Assembly: GCA_025927685.1 (NCBI GenBank)
Contig: JAICKX010000008.1
Span: 1-55,216, forward strand
Reading direction: 5' to 3'
DNA from: Thermoleophilia bacterium
GTDB lineage: Bacteria; Actinomycetota; Thermoleophilia; Gaiellales; JAICJC01
DNA: 55,216 nucleotides
Positions 27,015 to 36,415 of the stretch are shown piece by piece (within the stretch, counting starts at the first letter, position 1; every line of letters starts with the position of its first letter). A program made the translations under genes and the position numbers. The notes under the pieces are model-generated. The model did not search any database. It had not been told where the DNA came from and saw only the letters and a list, made by a program, of their open reading frames with translations.

Positions 27015-27857
27015 CTAGGCCCGCGGCTCAGTGGCCGGCGCCGGACGGGCGCGCCGCGCCGGCTTCCAGCCAGGGGCCGGCACGCTGCGGCGAAGCAGCT
27101 GGGTATAGGGGTGCTGCGGTCGGTGCAGGACGTCGGCGGTCGTGCCCCGCTCGACCGCCACGCCGCGCTGCATGACGATCGTGGAGTCGGTGATCTGGCG
27201 GACGACACCGAGGTCGTGGCTGATGACGACGTAGCTGATGCCGGTGGCTGCGCGGATGTCGGCGAGCAGGTTCAGGATCTGGGCCTGGATCGAGACGTCG
27301 AGCGAGGCGACGGCCTCGTCCAGCAGAAGGACGCGTGGCTCGGCGGCGAGCGCCCGGGCGATCGCGACGCGCTGGCGCTGGCCGCCGGAGAGGGCCCGCG
27401 GCAGCGCGGTCATCTGACGGTCGTCCAGGCCGACCTGCGCCGCGAGCTCCGCGACCCGCGCCGCGCAGGCCGCCCGGCTTAGCCGGAAGTGGAGCCGAAG
27501 CACCTCGTCGATCGAGGACGCCGGGGTTTGCCGCGGATCCAGGGAGCTGTAAGGGTCCTGAAAGACGATCTGTGTCTCCCGCCCGCGCCGTCGCCGCTCG
27601 GACGTCCTGCGGGCCGGCGTGCTGCGGTCGCGCCCGGCCATCGTGATCCGGCCGGACGTCGGCCGCTCCAGCCCGACCAGCATGCGCGCCAGGGTCGTCT
27701 TGCCGGATCCCGACTCGCCCACGATCGCGAGCGACTCGCCCTCCGCCAGCGCGAACGACAGGTCGTCGACCGCGACGATCTCGCCGTCGCCTCCCCCGTG
27801 ACCGCGCAGGCGGAACACCTTGCGCAGGCGGTCGGCTTCCAGGACGGCGTCAGCCAA
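27015..27857 (-). CDS. Oligopeptide/dipeptide ABC transporter ATP-binding protein (DppF type)
   Basis: GESGSGKTTLARMLVGLERPTSG, QIVFQDPYSSLDPRQT, ALSGGQRQRVAIARALAAEPRVLLLDEAVASLD; TTG start overlaps upstream stop. Confidence 0.92.
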   Translation of the reverse strand: MADAVLEADRLRKVFRLRGHGGGDGEIVAVDDLSFALAEGESLAIVGESGSGKTTLARMLVGLERPTSGRITMAGRDRSTPARRTSERRRRGRETQIVFQDPYSSLDPRQTPASSIDEVLRLHFRLSRAACAARVAELAAQVGLDDRQMTALPRALSGGQRQRVAIARALAAEPRVLLLDEAVASLDVSIQAQILNLLADIRAATGISYVVISHDLGVVRQITDSTIVMQRGVAVERGTTADVLHRPQHPYTQLLRRSVPAPGWKPARRARPAPATEPRA

Positions 27858-28890
27858 CCGACCCGGCCTCCAGCGAGATAGCGCGCAGCGCGCCATGCAC
27901 GTCCTCGGCCCGCCGGCAGCGCACGAGGCCGGCCTCCAGCTGGCGCAGGGCCTGCGGCCGGGCCACGCACTCGGGCTCGCGGTACGGGCAGCGGTCCGCG
28001 AACGCGCACCCCTCGCCAACCTCGAACGCCGAGCGCGGGTGGCCGGGGATGGCGGGGAGCTGCCCCGCCGGGCCGTCAAGTCGGGGCCGGGCGGCCAAGA
28101 GCGCGGCGGTGTAGGGGTGCAGCGGGCCGGCGTTCAGGGACGCGCTCGCCTGCTCCTCCACGATCTCCCCGGCGTACATGACGCAGGTGCGGTCGCACAC
28201 GGCGGCGGCGAGCTCCAGGTCATGGGTGATGAAGAGCACGGCCACCCCACGCTCACGGCGCAGCTCGTCCAGGATCGCCATCACCTCGGCCTGGGTCGTC
28301 ACGTCGAGCGCCGTGGTCGGCTCGTCGGCGAGCAGCAGCTTCGGCTCGGCGAGCAGCGCGGCGGCGATCATGACCCGCTGCAGCATGCCGCCCGACAGCT
28401 CGTGCGGGTACTGGCGCAGGCGCCGCTCGCCGTCCTCGATCCCGACCTCGGCGAGCGTGCGCACGGCGCGCCGGCGCGCCTCGTCCTTGGGAACGTCCAT
28501 CGTCGTGCGCAGCGCCTCGGTGAGAAAGTCTCCGATCCGCCGCACGGGATTCGTGTGCGCCCGGGGGTCCTGGAAGATCATGGCGATCCCGCGGGTGCGA
28601 TAGCGGCGAAGCTCAGCCGAGCTCATCCGCATCACGGGCTGGCCGTCGAACGTGATGTCGCCGCTCACCGCCGCGCCCGGCGGAAGCAGTCGCGCGATGG
28701 CCCGCGACGTCATCGACTTGCCGGACCCCGACTCGCCCACCAGCCCGACGGCCTCGCCGGCGCCGATCTGCAGCGACAGATCGTGGATGACGGGCCGCAT
28801 GACGCCGTCCACCCGAAGCTCGACGTGAAGGCGGGAGACCCCGAGCAGCGGCCGTGCCGGCGCCGCAGACGGAGGTTCCGGTGTCGTCAC
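27850..28890 (-). CDS. Oligopeptide/dipeptide ABC transporter ATP-binding protein (DppD type)
   Basis: GESGSGKSMTSRAIARLLP, ELSGGMLQRVMIAAALLAEPKLLLADEPTTALD, C-terminal CAFADRCPYREPEC. Confidence 0.92.
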   Translation of the reverse strand: MTTPEPPSAAPARPLLGVSRLHVELRVDGVMRPVIHDLSLQIGAGEAVGLVGESGSGKSMTSRAIARLLPPGAAVSGDITFDGQPVMRMSSAELRRYRTRGIAMIFQDPRAHTNPVRRIGDFLTEALRTTMDVPKDEARRRAVRTLAEVGIEDGERRLRQYPHELSGGMLQRVMIAAALLAEPKLLLADEPTTALDVTTQAEVMAILDELRRERGVAVLFITHDLELAAAVCDRTCVMYAGEIVEEQASASLNAGPLHPYTAALLAARPRLDGPAGQLPAIPGHPRSAFEVGEGCAFADRCPYREPECVARPQALRQLEAGLVRCRRAEDVHGALRAISLEAGSVG

Positions 28891-30422
28891 CGCACCACCG
28901 CCGACCCATCTGACCGGGGGTCCGCCGCGGCGTCCAGCGCGCCGTCGCGCGCGATGGCGATCGCATGCGCCTGGCCCACGGCCTCGCTTCGAGGCGGCAG
29001 CCGGACGACCCGCTCGCCAGATCGACCGAACGCCGCCAGGGCGGCGGCGAAGTCGTCCTCCACTTCTACATCGCCGCCGCCCGCCTCCAGCGAGCCGGTG
29101 ACGAACCGCGGCGCGGCGACGGCGACGTGCGCGTCGCCGCCCACCAGGTGGCGAAGCAGCAGCTGAGCGTGTATCTGGGCCTGGGCGTGCCCGCCCATCG
29201 TGCCCGCCACCCACGAGGGTCGGTCGGTGCTGGTGACCACGAGCGGCATCAGTGTATGCAACGGCCGCTTGCCCGGGCCGGGAGCGTTGGGGCTCGCCGG
29301 ATCCGCCGAGAAGCACGCGCCCCGGTTGTGACAGACGATCCCCGTACGAGGCTCCAGCACGCCGGCCCCGAACGCGTAGAAGATGCTCTGGATCAGCGAC
29401 ACCGAGAGTCGCTCGTCGACCGCCACGACGGCCACGGTGTCGCCTCGGGCAGCCGGGGCCGCCGGCGTCCGCCGCGCCGCGTCGCTGCGCGCCCGCTCGA
29501 CCAGCCGGTCGACGTTGTCGTCGGAGATCAGCGCCTCAACCGGCAGGGCCATGGCGGCCGGATCGGCGAGGTGGGCGTCGCGGTCGGCGACCGACGCGCG
29601 GAACAGCGCGGCGAGCACCGGCGCCTGCGCGCCGAGCGGGTCGTCGAGCCGCATCCGCTCGACCGCAGCCATGATCTGGATCAGCGAGAACCCCTGCGAA
29701 TTCGCGCCCATCGTCAGCAGGTCCAGCCCTGCGACGGCGCCGCGCAGCGCGGGCTCAACGTCCGTGCGGTGGGCGGCGAAGTCGTCCAGTGTGAGCGCGC
29801 AGCCCAGCCCCGCCAGGCCGCCGACGAGCAGGTGGGCGGTCTCCCCGGTGTAGAGCTCCTGGGCCCCGTACCGGGCGAGCCGTTCGAGCGTGCGCGCGAG
29901 CCGCTCTTGGACGAGCCGGTCGCCCTCGCCCAGCACGCGGCCGTCGGGCGCAAAGACGGCGGACAGGCCCGCGTCGGCGGCCACCAGCGGCGCATCGGCG
30001 GAGAGAGCGGCGGCGAGCGAGCGGGCGACCGGCACGCCGGCGCGCGCGAGCTCCGCGGCGGGCTCGAGCGCGTCGGCGAGCGGCCGCCGGCCCCACCGCT
30101 CGCTCATGGTCTGCCAGGCGGCAGCCGCGCCGGGGACGGTGATAACACCGACCCCCTGGGCCGGCGCTCCCCAGCCCGCGGGCAGTGCGCCGGGTGCGCG
30201 GCCGCTGCCGTTGATCGCGTGGGCGTCCCCGTCGTGCACGAGCGCCATCACGTCGCCGCCCAGCGCGCACATGTGCGGATAGACGACGGTAAGCGCGCAG
30301 GCCGCCGCCAGCGCTGCGTCAACCGCGTTGCCGCCGGCTTCGAACGCGGCCTCGCCCGCCCGGCTGGCCGCTGCGTGCGGGGATGCGATGGCGAATCGGT
30401 GCGGCGCGCCGCCGTCAGGCAT
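28887..30422 (-). CDS. Gamma-glutamyltransferase-family Ntn-hydrolase (HpxW/oxamate amidohydrolase-like candidate)
   Basis: AAFEAGGNAVDAALAAACALTVVYPHMCALGGDVMALVHDG; GDTVAVVAVD with candidate catalytic Thr. Confidence 0.85.
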   Translation of the reverse strand: MPDGGAPHRFAIASPHAAASRAGEAAFEAGGNAVDAALAAACALTVVYPHMCALGGDVMALVHDGDAHAINGSGRAPGALPAGWGAPAQGVGVITVPGAAAAWQTMSERWGRRPLADALEPAAELARAGVPVARSLAAALSADAPLVAADAGLSAVFAPDGRVLGEGDRLVQERLARTLERLARYGAQELYTGETAHLLVGGLAGLGCALTLDDFAAHRTDVEPALRGAVAGLDLLTMGANSQGFSLIQIMAAVERMRLDDPLGAQAPVLAALFRASVADRDAHLADPAAMALPVEALISDDNVDRLVERARSDAARRTPAAPAARGDTVAVVAVDERLSVSLIQSIFYAFGAGVLEPRTGIVCHNRGACFSADPASPNAPGPGKRPLHTLMPLVVTSTDRPSWVAGTMGGHAQAQIHAQLLLRHLVGGDAHVAVAAPRFVTGSLEAGGGDVEVEDDFAAALAAFGRSGERVVRLPPRSEAVGQAHAIAIARDGALDAAADPRSDGSAVVR

Positions 30423-31386
30423 CGCGCAGCTCCTCGACGGCCTTCGTCAGCTCGTGCAGCGCCTGCACACTGGGAACCGGCACGTCCACCATGCCGGCGA
30501 TCTCCACCACGGCGGCCGTCATGCAGTCCGTCTCAAGTGGCTTACCGGCCTCCCAGTCCTGCAGCATCGATGTTCGGTGGTCGCCGACCGCCAGGCCGGC
30601 CTCCAGGCGCCGGTCGAGCGACACCGGCAGCTCGATCCCCAGCGCGCCCGCCACCGCGGCGCACTCCTCCATCACCGTCCGGACGAACCCGACCGCGTGC
30701 GGCGAGGTCGCCAGCCCGCCGAGGGTGGCGCGGGTGATGGTGGTGATCGGGTTGAAGGCGGCGTTGCCGATCAGCTTCAGCCAGATCTGCGGGCGCACGT
30801 CCGTGTCGGCGGGGCACTTGAGCCCGCCGGCCGTGAACGCCGCGGCGATGCTCCCGCAGACATCGTTCGGCTGGCCGCCGGGCGTGCCGATCGAGAACCG
30901 CGTGCCCTCGATGTGCCGGATCACGCCGGGGGCAGCGATCTCGGTCGAGCAATAGACGACGCAGCCGACCACCTGCTCGGGGCGGATCGCCCGGCTGACG
31001 ACCCCGCCGGGGTCGACGCTCTCCAGGATTCGCCCCTCCAGCGGCCCGCCGTCGCGCTGGAAGTACCACCAGGGGATGCCGTTCTGCGCCGCGACGACGA
31101 CCGCGTCCGGACGCAGCAGCTCGCCGATCCGCGGCGCGAGCGCGGGCAGGCTGTAGGCCTTCACGCCGAGCACGACGACGTCGGCGTCGGCGATGGCCGT
31201 GAGCTCGGAGGTGGCCGCCGGATGGGCCTCGAAGTCGCCGCGCGGGCTTTGCACGCGGACGCCGTGCTCTGCCATCGCCCGCAGGTGGTCGCCGCGGGCG
31301 ATCAGGGTGACGTCCGCGCCCCCGCGTGCCAGCGCCGCCCCGACGTAGGCGCCAATCGCCCCGGCGCCGAGGACGGCGAACCTCAC
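30415..31386 (-). CDS. Ketopantoate reductase-family (PanE/ApbA-like) protein
   Basis: MRFAVLGAGAIGAYVGAALARGGADVTLIARG...KLIGNAAFNPITTITRATLG. Confidence 0.88.
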   Translation of the reverse strand: MRFAVLGAGAIGAYVGAALARGGADVTLIARGDHLRAMAEHGVRVQSPRGDFEAHPAATSELTAIADADVVVLGVKAYSLPALAPRIGELLRPDAVVVAAQNGIPWWYFQRDGGPLEGRILESVDPGGVVSRAIRPEQVVGCVVYCSTEIAAPGVIRHIEGTRFSIGTPGGQPNDVCGSIAAAFTAGGLKCPADTDVRPQIWLKLIGNAAFNPITTITRATLGGLATSPHAVGFVRTVMEECAAVAGALGIELPVSLDRRLEAGLAVGDHRTSMLQDWEAGKPLETDCMTAAVVEIAGMVDVPVPSVQALHELTKAVEELRDA

Positions 31387-32882
31387 GGGTTCCCCGCCAG
31401 CTGGCTCGCCAGCCGCGAGCGCTGCACCTTGCCGGTCGCCGTCTTGGGGATCTGGTCGAGCACGTACACGCGGTCGGGCACCTTGAACGCGGCCAGCGAC
31501 TCGCGCGCGTGCCGGCGCAGCTCGTCGGGCGTCGCGTCGCCCTCGAGCACGACGGCCGCCTGCACGACCTGGCCGTACTTGCCGTCCTCCACGCCGAACG
31601 CAACCGCTTCGGCCACCTGGGGGTGCAACTGCAGCACCGCCTCGATCTCGTACGGCGAGATGTTCTCGCCCCCGCGGATGATCATCTCCTTCAGCCGGCC
31701 GCGCAGGCGCAGGTAGCCGTCCTCGAGGATGCCCTCGTCACCGGTCCGGAACCAGCCGTCAACGAACGCCTGGGCGTTGGCCTCCGGGTTGTTCAGGTAG
31801 CCGGGGGTGAGCCCGCGTCCGCGCACGGCTACCTCCCCCGTCGCACCGGCGGGCACGTCCGCCCCGGCAGCGTCCACGATCCGTACCTCCGCGCCCGCCT
31901 CCACACCCACCGAACCTGGCCGGCGGCTCGCCGGCGGGAGAGGGTTCGAGGTCATCTGATGGGTGGCCTCAGTCATGCCGTACGCCTCGACCATCGGCAC
32001 CCCGTAGCGGTCCTCCGCCTCCTGCATGAGCTGAACCGGCAGCGCCGAGCTGCACGAGCGCAAAAAACGGAGGACTGGCAGCGGGCCCGTGGCGTGCTCG
32101 AGGATCATCTGGTGGAGCGTGGGCCCCGCGGACAGCCACGTCACCCCCTGGGCGGCGGCCTGCGCGTGGAAGCGCCGGGGGCTGAACCGGCGCGGCACGA
32201 CCACCGTTCCGCCGGCGGCAAGCTGGGCAAGCGTCGAGGCAACCAGGCCATGCACGTGGAAGAGCGGCATCGCGCAGTAGGACACGTCGGACTCCGTGAG
32301 CGCGTAGTGGGTCGCGATCGACTGGGCCTGGGCGGTCAGGTTCCGCTGGAGCAGCGGCACCTGCTTCGGCCGCGAGGTCGTCCCGCTCGTGTGCAGCAGG
32401 AGCACGGGGTCGTCGGGCCGTCCCGGCTCGAACCCCGCCGCGCGCAGCGGGCGGCCGTCCATCTCAAGCCGCGGTTGTCCGCCCGCCTCGTGGGCGTGAA
32501 TCTCGACGATGGCGAGCCCGTCCGCGGCCGCGCGCGCAGCGGGCGCAGCTCCAGCTTCCACCAGCAGGAGCTGCGGCGCGAGGTCTCCCAGGTAGAACCT
32601 GTACTCCGCCTCCGTGTAGGCGGGATTGAGCGGGGCCATCGTCGCGCCGAGCGAGGCGAGGGCGAACAGGAGCTCGATGATCTCGGGCCCGTTCGGGAGC
32701 ACCACGGCGACGCGGCCGCCGCGTCCGACGCCAGCAGACGCGAGCCGCGAAGCCAAGCTTGCAGCGGCGTCGGCGAGCTGGTCGTAGCCCAGCGTCGACC
32801 CGACGTCCGGGGACGTGAGCGCCGCGCCCGCCCGAGTCCGGCTGATCAGCTCGACGAGCGGCTCGGCGGGTGGGTCTGGCAT
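31383..32882 (-). CDS. AMP-dependent acyl-CoA ligase (oxalyl-CoA synthetase-like candidate)
   Basis: LLHTSGTTSRPKQVPL, EAYGMTEATHQM, GWFRTGDEGILEDGYLRLRGRLKEMIIRGGENISPYEIEAVL, PKTATGKVQR. Confidence 0.9.
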   Translation of the reverse strand: MPDPPAEPLVELISRTRAGAALTSPDVGSTLGYDQLADAAASLASRLASAGVGRGGRVAVVLPNGPEIIELLFALASLGATMAPLNPAYTEAEYRFYLGDLAPQLLLVEAGAAPAARAAADGLAIVEIHAHEAGGQPRLEMDGRPLRAAGFEPGRPDDPVLLLHTSGTTSRPKQVPLLQRNLTAQAQSIATHYALTESDVSYCAMPLFHVHGLVASTLAQLAAGGTVVVPRRFSPRRFHAQAAAQGVTWLSAGPTLHQMILEHATGPLPVLRFLRSCSSALPVQLMQEAEDRYGVPMVEAYGMTEATHQMTSNPLPPASRRPGSVGVEAGAEVRIVDAAGADVPAGATGEVAVRGRGLTPGYLNNPEANAQAFVDGWFRTGDEGILEDGYLRLRGRLKEMIIRGGENISPYEIEAVLQLHPQVAEAVAFGVEDGKYGQVVQAAVVLEGDATPDELRRHARESLAAFKVPDRVYVLDQIPKTATGKVQRSRLASQLAGNP

Positions 32883-32899
32883 GCGGGTGGTCGAGGTGG

Positions 32900-32928
32900 T
32901 TGACGCGGTAGAACGGGGATGATACGTT
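32900..32928 (+). promoter_or_regulatory. Promoter of GntR gene
   Basis: TTGACG - 17 nt - TACGTT. Confidence 0.6.
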
Positions 32929-32938
32929 CGCGGCCCAA

Positions 32939-32949
32939 TGGTCGGACCA
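32939..32949. promoter_or_regulatory. FadR/GntR-type operator
   Basis: TGGTCGGACCA fits T.GT...AC.A, just downstream of the predicted -10. Confidence 0.6.
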
Positions 32950-32981
32950 CCGTGGCAACCGTACCACACCGAGATTCATCG

Positions 32982-33749
32982 ATGAGCGATCCGGAGCAGA
33001 CGACTCCGGTCGACTGGGCGGCGCTCAACCCCCGGCCGATCCGCCTCTCGGAGTCGGTCGCGGCGCGGCTCGAGGCGATGATCGTGTCGGGCGAGCTGGC
33101 GCCGGGTCGCCGCCTGCCTCCCGAGCGGGAGCTTGCCCGGCTCCTGGGCGTCTCCCGCGGACTCGTCCGCGAGGCGATCCATGAGCTGGCGCTGAAGGGC
33201 CTCGTGCACCGCCGACAGGGCCGGGGCACGGAGGTGCGGGGGCCGTACGGCTCCGAGTTCACGAGCGGGATCGTTGGCTACCTGACGCAGAGCGAGCGGG
33301 ATGTGGTCGAGCTGCTCGACTTTCGTGAGGCGCTCGAGCCGCCGATCGCGGCACGAGCGGCCGAGCGCGCCACGAGCGTCGACGTGCGCCGCCTGAGCCG
33401 CATCTCGGCCGACCTCGAGGCCGAGGACGATCCCGCGAAGGCAGCCGATCTCGACGCGCAGTTCCACCACGCGATCGCTCTGGCGACGCGCAACCACGTT
33501 TTGGTGATGCTGGTCGAGACGTCGCTCGAGGTGCTGAACCAGACCAGGCGCCAGAACCTGCAGACACCTGCACGGCTCGAGATGTCCCGCCGGGCTCACC
33601 GCGCCATCCTGGCAGCGATCGAAGCCGGCGACCCCGACGCCGCCGGATGCGCCATGACGAATCACATCCGTGAGGTCGCCGCCCTCGTCATACGGGCCGA
33701 CCGGCCGTCCGAATCACACACCGAGACGACGGGAGACGACGATGTCTGA
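32982..33749 (+). CDS. GntR (FadR subfamily) transcriptional regulator
   Basis: PGRRLPPERELARLLGVSRGLVREAIHELALKGLVHRRQGRGTEV and FCD-type C-terminus. Confidence 0.93.
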   Translation: MSDPEQTTPVDWAALNPRPIRLSESVAARLEAMIVSGELAPGRRLPPERELARLLGVSRGLVREAIHELALKGLVHRRQGRGTEVRGPYGSEFTSGIVGYLTQSERDVVELLDFREALEPPIAARAAERATSVDVRRLSRISADLEAEDDPAKAADLDAQFHHAIALATRNHVLVMLVETSLEVLNQTRRQNLQTPARLEMSRRAHRAILAAIEAGDPDAAGCAMTNHIREVAALVIRADRPSESHTETTGDDDV

Positions 33750-35454
33750 CGACGGTGCCAGGCTGTACGAAGACCTACTGGCCGGCCGCGTTTCGCGGGC
33801 CGAGTTGCTGCGCCGAGGGGCGGCGGTCGGCCTGGGCACCCCCGCGCTGGCCGCGATCCTGGCCGCCTGCGGCGGCGGTGGCTCGGCCGGCTCTGGCTCG
33901 AGCGCGCCCGGCGCGGTGGCCGAGGTCGGAACGGCGGTGACCACGCCCGCGCCGACGGGTGAGCTCGACCAGTTGAAGTGGGGGCTCTTCTACGAGCCCG
34001 GGCCGCTGGACTGGATCTACGACTACAACTACGAGGAGAACACGGTCGTCACCAACATCACCGAGAGCCTGATGCGGCTGACCCCGCAGCTCTCAATCGA
34101 GCCCGGGCTCGCGGAGTCGTACTCCGCGCCGGACGACCTGACGCACGTGTACACGATCCGCCAGGGTGTGACGTTCCACGACGGCAGCCCCATGACCGCG
34201 GCCGACGTCGTGTTCAGCATGAAGCGCCACCTGAACCCCAACTCGTATTGGGCCTTTGCGTATTTCAACGTGAAGAGCATCGAGCCGACGGGTAGCTCGG
34301 AGGTCACCGTGCGCATGAAGCGCCCGGACGTGATCTTCCCCGCGCTCATGGCGACGCCCGCGGGCGGCGTTGGCCCGCAGGCATACGTCACGGCGAAGGG
34401 CAAGAACTACGGCACTCCGACGGCCGGGCCGGTCGGCACCGGTCCGTTCAAGTTCACGAGCTGGAACCAGGGGGCGAACATCACGCTGACCCGGAACGAC
34501 GCCTACTGGGACACCGCACACGCGCCCAAGACCAAGTCCGTCGTGTTCAGCTTCATCCCGGAGGAGTCGACGATGACCACCGGCCTCCTGAGCGGCGAGA
34601 TCGACGGCGCCTACCACACGCCGTACAGCGGCCTCACCCAGCTGCGCTCCTCCTCGGTCGGCACGCTGTACCTCGGCAAGAGCATGCTCTTCACCGTCAT
34701 CTATATCTCGACCACCTCGGGCCCCTTGGCGAACATCAACGTCCGCAAGGCGCTGCTCAAGGCCATCGATCGCCCGGCGCTTGCAAAGGCCGTGTACAGC
34801 GGAGCCGCGACCCCGTTGCCGTCGACCATGACCCCGCTCGGCCAGTGGAGCTACGCCCAGTCCCAGGCCGAAGCCGCCTTCCAGAAGCTCCCGCCGCCGG
34901 TGCTCGACCTCGAGGGCGCGAAGAAGCTCATGCAAGGCGTCGACACGAGCGGGACGATCGTGATCGCCACGCGGGCCTCCTTCCAGCGGTACATCAATAT
35001 CGCCTCGATCGTGCAGGACGCGGGCAAGAAGCTCGGCCTCAACATCCAGATCAAGCCCATCAACCCCAACGACTACGGCGACATCTTCTTCTCCGACTCG
35101 GCGCGCAAGGGGATCGACATGTTCATCTCCGAGAACTACGCCGACGTGCCCGAACCGCTGGAGACCCTGTACGTCACTGTCACACCGCAGCCGGCGAACG
35201 CCCTCACGTACAACTACGACGACTACAACAACCCGAGCGTCACAAGCGACCTACAGAAGGCGGTGGCCGAGTCGGATCCCGCCAAGCGGGCGTCGCTGAT
35301 CATCGCCGCTCAGAGCGTGCTGGCCGACCAGCCCGCCACCCTGCCGCTCGTGTCGCCGGCCGTGCCGCTCTTCCTGAACAAGCGCGCGACCGGTGCGCCG
35401 GCGTCGTTCTGCTACCTCTACTACCCCTGGGCGCGCGACGTGGGGGCGGCCTGA
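33742..35454 (+). CDS. ABC transporter substrate-binding protein, family 5 (peptide/nickel type)
   Basis: Signal with Cys (AAILAACGGGGS); YTIRQGVTFHDGSPMTAADVVFSMKRHL; VGTGPFKFTSWNQGANITLTRNDAYW. Confidence 0.93.
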   Translation: MSDDGARLYEDLLAGRVSRAELLRRGAAVGLGTPALAAILAACGGGGSAGSGSSAPGAVAEVGTAVTTPAPTGELDQLKWGLFYEPGPLDWIYDYNYEENTVVTNITESLMRLTPQLSIEPGLAESYSAPDDLTHVYTIRQGVTFHDGSPMTAADVVFSMKRHLNPNSYWAFAYFNVKSIEPTGSSEVTVRMKRPDVIFPALMATPAGGVGPQAYVTAKGKNYGTPTAGPVGTGPFKFTSWNQGANITLTRNDAYWDTAHAPKTKSVVFSFIPEESTMTTGLLSGEIDGAYHTPYSGLTQLRSSSVGTLYLGKSMLFTVIYISTTSGPLANINVRKALLKAIDRPALAKAVYSGAATPLPSTMTPLGQWSYAQSQAEAAFQKLPPPVLDLEGAKKLMQGVDTSGTIVIATRASFQRYINIASIVQDAGKKLGLNIQIKPINPNDYGDIFFSDSARKGIDMFISENYADVPEPLETLYVTVTPQPANALTYNYDDYNNPSVTSDLQKAVAESDPAKRASLIIAAQSVLADQPATLPLVSPAVPLFLNKRATGAPASFCYLYYPWARDVGAA

Positions 35455-35458
35455 CGTC

Positions 35459-36415
35459 GTGAGCGTCGGAGCCTTCATGGCTCGCCGGCTGGGCGCGCTC
35501 GCCGGCACCCTCCTGGCGACCAGCTTCATCGTCTACGGGGCGGTCTACCTCGCTCCCGGCAGTCCGCTCACGGCGGTTACGGGCGGCCGGCCGCTGCCGC
35601 CCGCGACGCTGCACGCGATCAGCCACGAGTACGGGTTCGACAAGCCGTTCATCGTCCGCTACTGGGACTGGCTGACCGGCGCCATCCACGGCGACTTCGG
35701 CCGGTCGGTCGTCTTCCGGCAGGACGTCAGCTCGCTGATCACCCCGCGCATCGGCACGACGGCGTTCCTGATCGCCTACGCCGCGCTCCTGATCCTGCTC
35801 TTCGGCGTGGCACTGGGCCTCGTGTCGGCGCTGCACAAAGGGCACCCCGACACGGCCATCCTGACCGTCACCTCCGTCGGCACTGCGGTGCCGTCGATCG
35901 TGGCGGCGATCGTGCTGATCTGGATCTTCACGCTCCAGCTCGGCTGGCTACCAGCCCTCGGCAGCGGGTCCGGCTTCGCCGGCCAGCTGCGCCATCTCAC
36001 CATGCCGGCGGTCGCGCTGGCGCTTTCGGGGATCGCCTACGTCGCCCGGCTGACGCGGGCCGCTGCCAACGAGGAGCTGCGCCGCGAACACGTGGCGACG
36101 GCTCGCAGCCGCGGCATCCCGGAGCGCTACGTCGTCCAGCGCCACGTGCTGCGAAATGCGCTCGTCCCGATCACGACGGCCGCGGGGCTCACGATTGCCG
36201 GGCTCATCGCCGGCACCGTGGTGGTCGAGAACGCGTTCGCCCTGAACGGTCTGGGGTCGTTCCTCGTGCAGGCGGTGGGACAGAAGGACGTGCCGGTGGT
36301 GCAGGCGATCTGCCTGATTCTGGTCGCGGCCTTTATCGTCGTGAACACCGTGGTGGACCTCCTGTACGCCGTCATCGATCCGCGGATCGGCTTCGGAGGA
36401 GGGGATGACCGGTGA
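35459..36415 (+). CDS. ABC transporter permease (DppB type)
   Basis: MARRLGALAGTLLATSFIVYGAVYLAPGSP...ARSRGIPERYVVQRHVLRNALVPITT. Confidence 0.92.
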   Translation: MSVGAFMARRLGALAGTLLATSFIVYGAVYLAPGSPLTAVTGGRPLPPATLHAISHEYGFDKPFIVRYWDWLTGAIHGDFGRSVVFRQDVSSLITPRIGTTAFLIAYAALLILLFGVALGLVSALHKGHPDTAILTVTSVGTAVPSIVAAIVLIWIFTLQLGWLPALGSGSGFAGQLRHLTMPAVALALSGIAYVARLTRAAANEELRREHVATARSRGIPERYVVQRHVLRNALVPITTAAGLTIAGLIAGTVVVENAFALNGLGSFLVQAVGQKDVPVVQAICLILVAAFIVVNTVVDLLYAVIDPRIGFGGGDDR

